Shown here: piece after piece, positions 62,357 through 64,000 of the stretch
Numbering within the stretch: the stretch's first letter is position 1
Layout: every line of letters begins with the position of its first letter
Assembly (NCBI GenBank): GCA_029260595.1
Contig: JAJDCY010000023.1
Coordinates: 416,355-480,354 of the forward strand
Reading direction: 5' to 3'
Length of the DNA: 64,000 bases
Origin: Phycisphaeraceae bacterium
Lineage (GTDB): Bacteria > Planctomycetota > Phycisphaerae > Phycisphaerales > Phycisphaeraceae
The notes under the pieces: generated by a model
Database searches by the model: none
What the model was told of the DNA's origin: nothing
Seen by the model: the letters and a program-made list of their open reading frames with translations, nothing else
Position numbers and translations under genes: made by a program

Positions 62357-62764
62357 ATGACACTGCTCGTACAGAGCCTGGCGTCGCTCCTACTCATCGC
62401 TGGGGTGTTCTGGTTTCTCTGGAAACTCCCACCGGCACGCGCCGGCGTCCTCGCACTGACCCCCTTCCTTGCGCTGGGCAGCGCGTGGGCCGGGCTGCTC
62501 GCCCTGATCGCGACCGGCCTGCTCTGGCTGGTTCCCTGGCCGGACCACTGGCTGTCAATGGTCATGCTGCTGTTAGACCCCGCGTCGATCGCCGCCGGCG
62601 TCGCCGTGTTTTGGGCCTACCGCCACCCGACCGTCCATGCCGATACCGAGCCGATCCACCAGCAGCGACTCCAAGCCGCGACCGGGCTGACACTGACGGC
62701 AATCGCCGTTGTTATCGGCTACGTCTACGTCACCACCCACTACGCCGGGACGCCGGTCGCGTAA
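62357..62764 (+). CDS. Small four-helix membrane protein
   Basis: A 135-residue inner-membrane protein with about four hydrophobic segments: LVQSLASLLLIAGVFWFLW, VLALTPFLALGSAWAGLLAL running into IATGLLWLVPW, MVMLLLDPASIAAGVAVFWA, and LTLTAIAVVIGYVYVTTH. A short polar loop carries RHPTVHADTEPIHQQRLQA. I do not recognise it. It follows queD by 36 bases but has its own -10-like box. Confidence 0.6.
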   Translation: MTLLVQSLASLLLIAGVFWFLWKLPPARAGVLALTPFLALGSAWAGLLALIATGLLWLVPWPDHWLSMVMLLLDPASIAAGVAVFWAYRHPTVHADTEPIHQQRLQAATGLTLTAIAVVIGYVYVTTHYAGTPVA

Positions 62765-62859
62765 AAGCCGGGCCCCGCGCGACCCAAGATCGCCCGTTCG
62801 ATGGCCGATACAGAAATCGGATGGAGGATCGCTTCGCTCCCACAGCAACACGCCCAAAA

Positions 62860-63243
62860 ATGACACGACCCGATAAACGTTCCTCGGTACGCCGCTCGGT
62901 AGCGATATCAGCCGTCCGCCTCGCGCGTATCCAATCCGGGGTCCGCACAGCAGTCGAGGCAGGGTCGGTCAAGAATCTCTCGCTATGCGGCGCCTGCGTG
63001 GAGACGGAAGCGGCGCTCGAGCCGGGCCAGCCTGTGTCGGTCGACCTACAGCTACCAGCCGGCGCCGGCCACCTGACACTGTGCGGCGTTGTGCGCTGGT
63101 GTCATCAGCCAACCAAGCCGCTCCGCCTGACTAGCGAGCCGCAACACACAACCGCACACCGTGTCGGCGTGGCGTTCGTCGCGGCGACCATGCACGACCA
63201 GACCCGCCTGACTCAGTTCTTCGAACAACACCTCGCGGCGTGA
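62860..63243 (+). CDS. PilZ domain protein (c-di-GMP binding)
   Basis: A 127-residue single-domain PilZ protein. The c-di-GMP motifs are visible: an Arg-rich RSSVRRSVAI segment as the RxxxR part and KNLSLCGACVE as the (D/N)xSxxG part. Later strands (PVSVDLQLPAGAGHLTLCGV, VRWCHQP) complete the beta-barrel. It probably lets c-di-GMP tune motility or surface growth, which fits the flagellar cluster in the window, but it is not next to a cyclase. Starts at 62821 and 62860 are both open; neither has a Shine-Dalgarno. Confidence 0.85.
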   Translation: MTRPDKRSSVRRSVAISAVRLARIQSGVRTAVEAGSVKNLSLCGACVETEAALEPGQPVSVDLQLPAGAGHLTLCGVVRWCHQPTKPLRLTSEPQHTTAHRVGVAFVAATMHDQTRLTQFFEQHLAA

Positions 63244-63381
63244 ACCTCTTGCGAACTCCCGCGGGAGTCCGCTGAGCTGCAACGATCCAGGCATCACGAC
63301 AGATCAAGTGCTTAGGAAAACCGATCGCGCGGAGCGGTCGCCGACGCGGCAACCGGCCACCCTCTACCGCCTGACAACAAC

Positions 63382-63409
63382 AAGGCAGGCACGTTGCCGT
63401 GCCTGCCTT
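63382..63409. terminator. Bidirectional hairpin terminator
   Basis: A perfect 12-base stem AAGGCAGGCACG / CGTGCCTGCCTT (63382-63393, 63398-63409) with a 4-base loop TTGC, between two converging genes. Confidence 0.8.
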
Positions 63410-63444
63410 AGGATTACTCACTTCGCATTGGCTGATCGTCGCTG

Positions 63445-64000
63445 TCAGATCAGGTCAATGAGTCCATCGCCGAAGTCGATGCTCAGATCGAAGTCGATGA
63501 TGTCCGCGCTTCGCTCAAACTCGAACTCGATCGTGACGGTTTGGCCGGCGGCTATGGCACGGTCCGATTCGTCGCCCTTATTGAAGTTTGTGATCAAGGC
63601 CGATGTGCCATCGATGTCTTGCTTAAACACTTCGACACCATTGATCTTGATCTTCTTAAGCTTCTTGTCGTCGCCACCGTCGTCTAGCCATTCCGCCAGC
63701 AGAGACTCGATCGTGACCGCGCCGGCTCCGTTGTTGGTCAGATCGACATAGACCTTCTTGGAGCCATCGGCGATCAGATTGCTGGTCACCACATCCGCCG
63801 TGTCCGCGGGAGGATCGGTATCGGCAGGGGGATCTACGTCGACCGGCGTCGGTGCGCCGGGCATCGAAGCGCTGCCGTCCTGCCCTTCATAACCGACCAG
63901 GGTGGCGTTGCCGATCACGTCGCCGAGCTGGATCGGCTGTGAGCACGAGGTGTGGTACTCGGCCGTCTGCAGCAGCCCGCCCGTCGCGTCGTCGTAGAAG
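63445..64000 (-). CDS. Secreted protein, 3' part (runs off the window)
   Basis: The last 185 residues of a larger protein entering from beyond base 64000. The frame is open to the window edge, so the start is not visible. The first visible stretch, TGGLLQTAEYHTSCSQPIQL, resembles the DUF7467-type HTSCSQPI motif I recall from large secreted proteins. Next is an Asp/Pro-rich linker with a repeated DPPADT unit, then a beta-rich domain with KKVYVDLTNNGAGAVTIESL and a final acidic DLSIDFGDGLIDLI. It is probably extracellular. Confidence 0.7.
   Translation of the reverse strand, partial: FYDDATGGLLQTAEYHTSCSQPIQLGDVIGNATLVGYEGQDGSASMPGAPTPVDVDPPADTDPPADTADVVTSNLIADGSKKVYVDLTNNGAGAVTIESLLAEWLDDGGDDKKLKKIKINGVEVFKQDIDGTSALITNFNKGDESDRAIAAGQTVTIEFEFERSADIIDFDLSIDFGDGLIDLI

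Noticed and set aside
1..64000. CRISPR arrays, tRNA or rRNA genes, insertion sequences, prophage
   Set aside because: I found no regularly spaced repeats, no tRNA-like cloverleaf around GTTCGA-type words outside coding sequence, no rRNA segments and no transposase or integrase motifs.

Overview
The window is GC-rich, gene-dense bacterial chromosome. It carries a complete type III flagellar export and basal-body cluster, 7-deazaguanine (queuosine) genes, and several large exported TPR proteins. One of these belongs to a family I associate with Planctomycetota. A lineage in Planctomycetota, class Phycisphaerae, is my best guess; this is inference from gene content, not from a marker gene.

Layout. 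At 1-2450 lie recA, a small zinc-ribbon protein and a Lon-substrate-domain protein. At 2802-11795 (plus strand) are ilvB without its small subunit, an exported TPR protein, a secreted glucose/sorbosone dehydrogenase-type propeller, a 1127-residue hybrid sensor kinase and a universal stress protein. From about 44.8 kb back to 11.8 kb nearly everything runs leftward: a membrane-anchored TPR protein, a FlgN-like chaperone, a sensor kinase/sigma-54 activator pair, then flgB-flgC-fliE-fliF-fliG-fliH-fliI-fliJ-motE-like-fliK-flgD-orf-flgE-flbD-motA-motB-fliL-fliN-fliO-fliP-fliQ-fliR-flhB-flhA-flhF-flhG-orf-fliA, followed by argS and a DUF1802 gene. A near-consensus sigma-54 promoter (39026-39041) lies just before flgB and just after the activator gene. 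This gives a simple scheme: kinase and activator switch on the basal-body operon, and the distal fliA then serves late genes elsewhere. fliM is missing between fliL and fliN.

At 44994-47572 an agmatine-deiminase-family gene and an exported esterase-like gene converge with overlapping stop codons. The most interesting region is 47945-54871 (plus strand): an exported TPR protein, a possible 56-residue ORF, a secreted TPR-CHAT protease-like protein with an intact His/Cys dyad, a CHASE2 sensor fused through four membrane segments to a cytoplasmic TIR domain that keeps the NADase glutamate, and a secreted DUF928 protein. A strong hairpin terminator (54912-54943) closes it. I read it as a trans-envelope sensing/effector module in which an extracytoplasmic CHAT/DUF928/CHASE2 side could control a cytoplasmic TIR enzyme.

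The right end (54987-64000) holds two multi-pass membrane proteins, pheA, a GT-C-type membrane glycosyltransferase, cysH, folK, queE, queD, a small membrane protein, a PilZ protein, a bidirectional terminator (63382-63409) and the 3' end of a secreted protein that runs off the window.

Several genes (pheA and the genes starting at 2450, 11346, 44994, 60600 and 62357) have an AT-rich -10-like hexamer only 5-8 bases before the start codon and no Shine-Dalgarno sequence, which suggests leaderless mRNAs. I saw no rRNA, tRNA, CRISPR array, insertion sequence or prophage.
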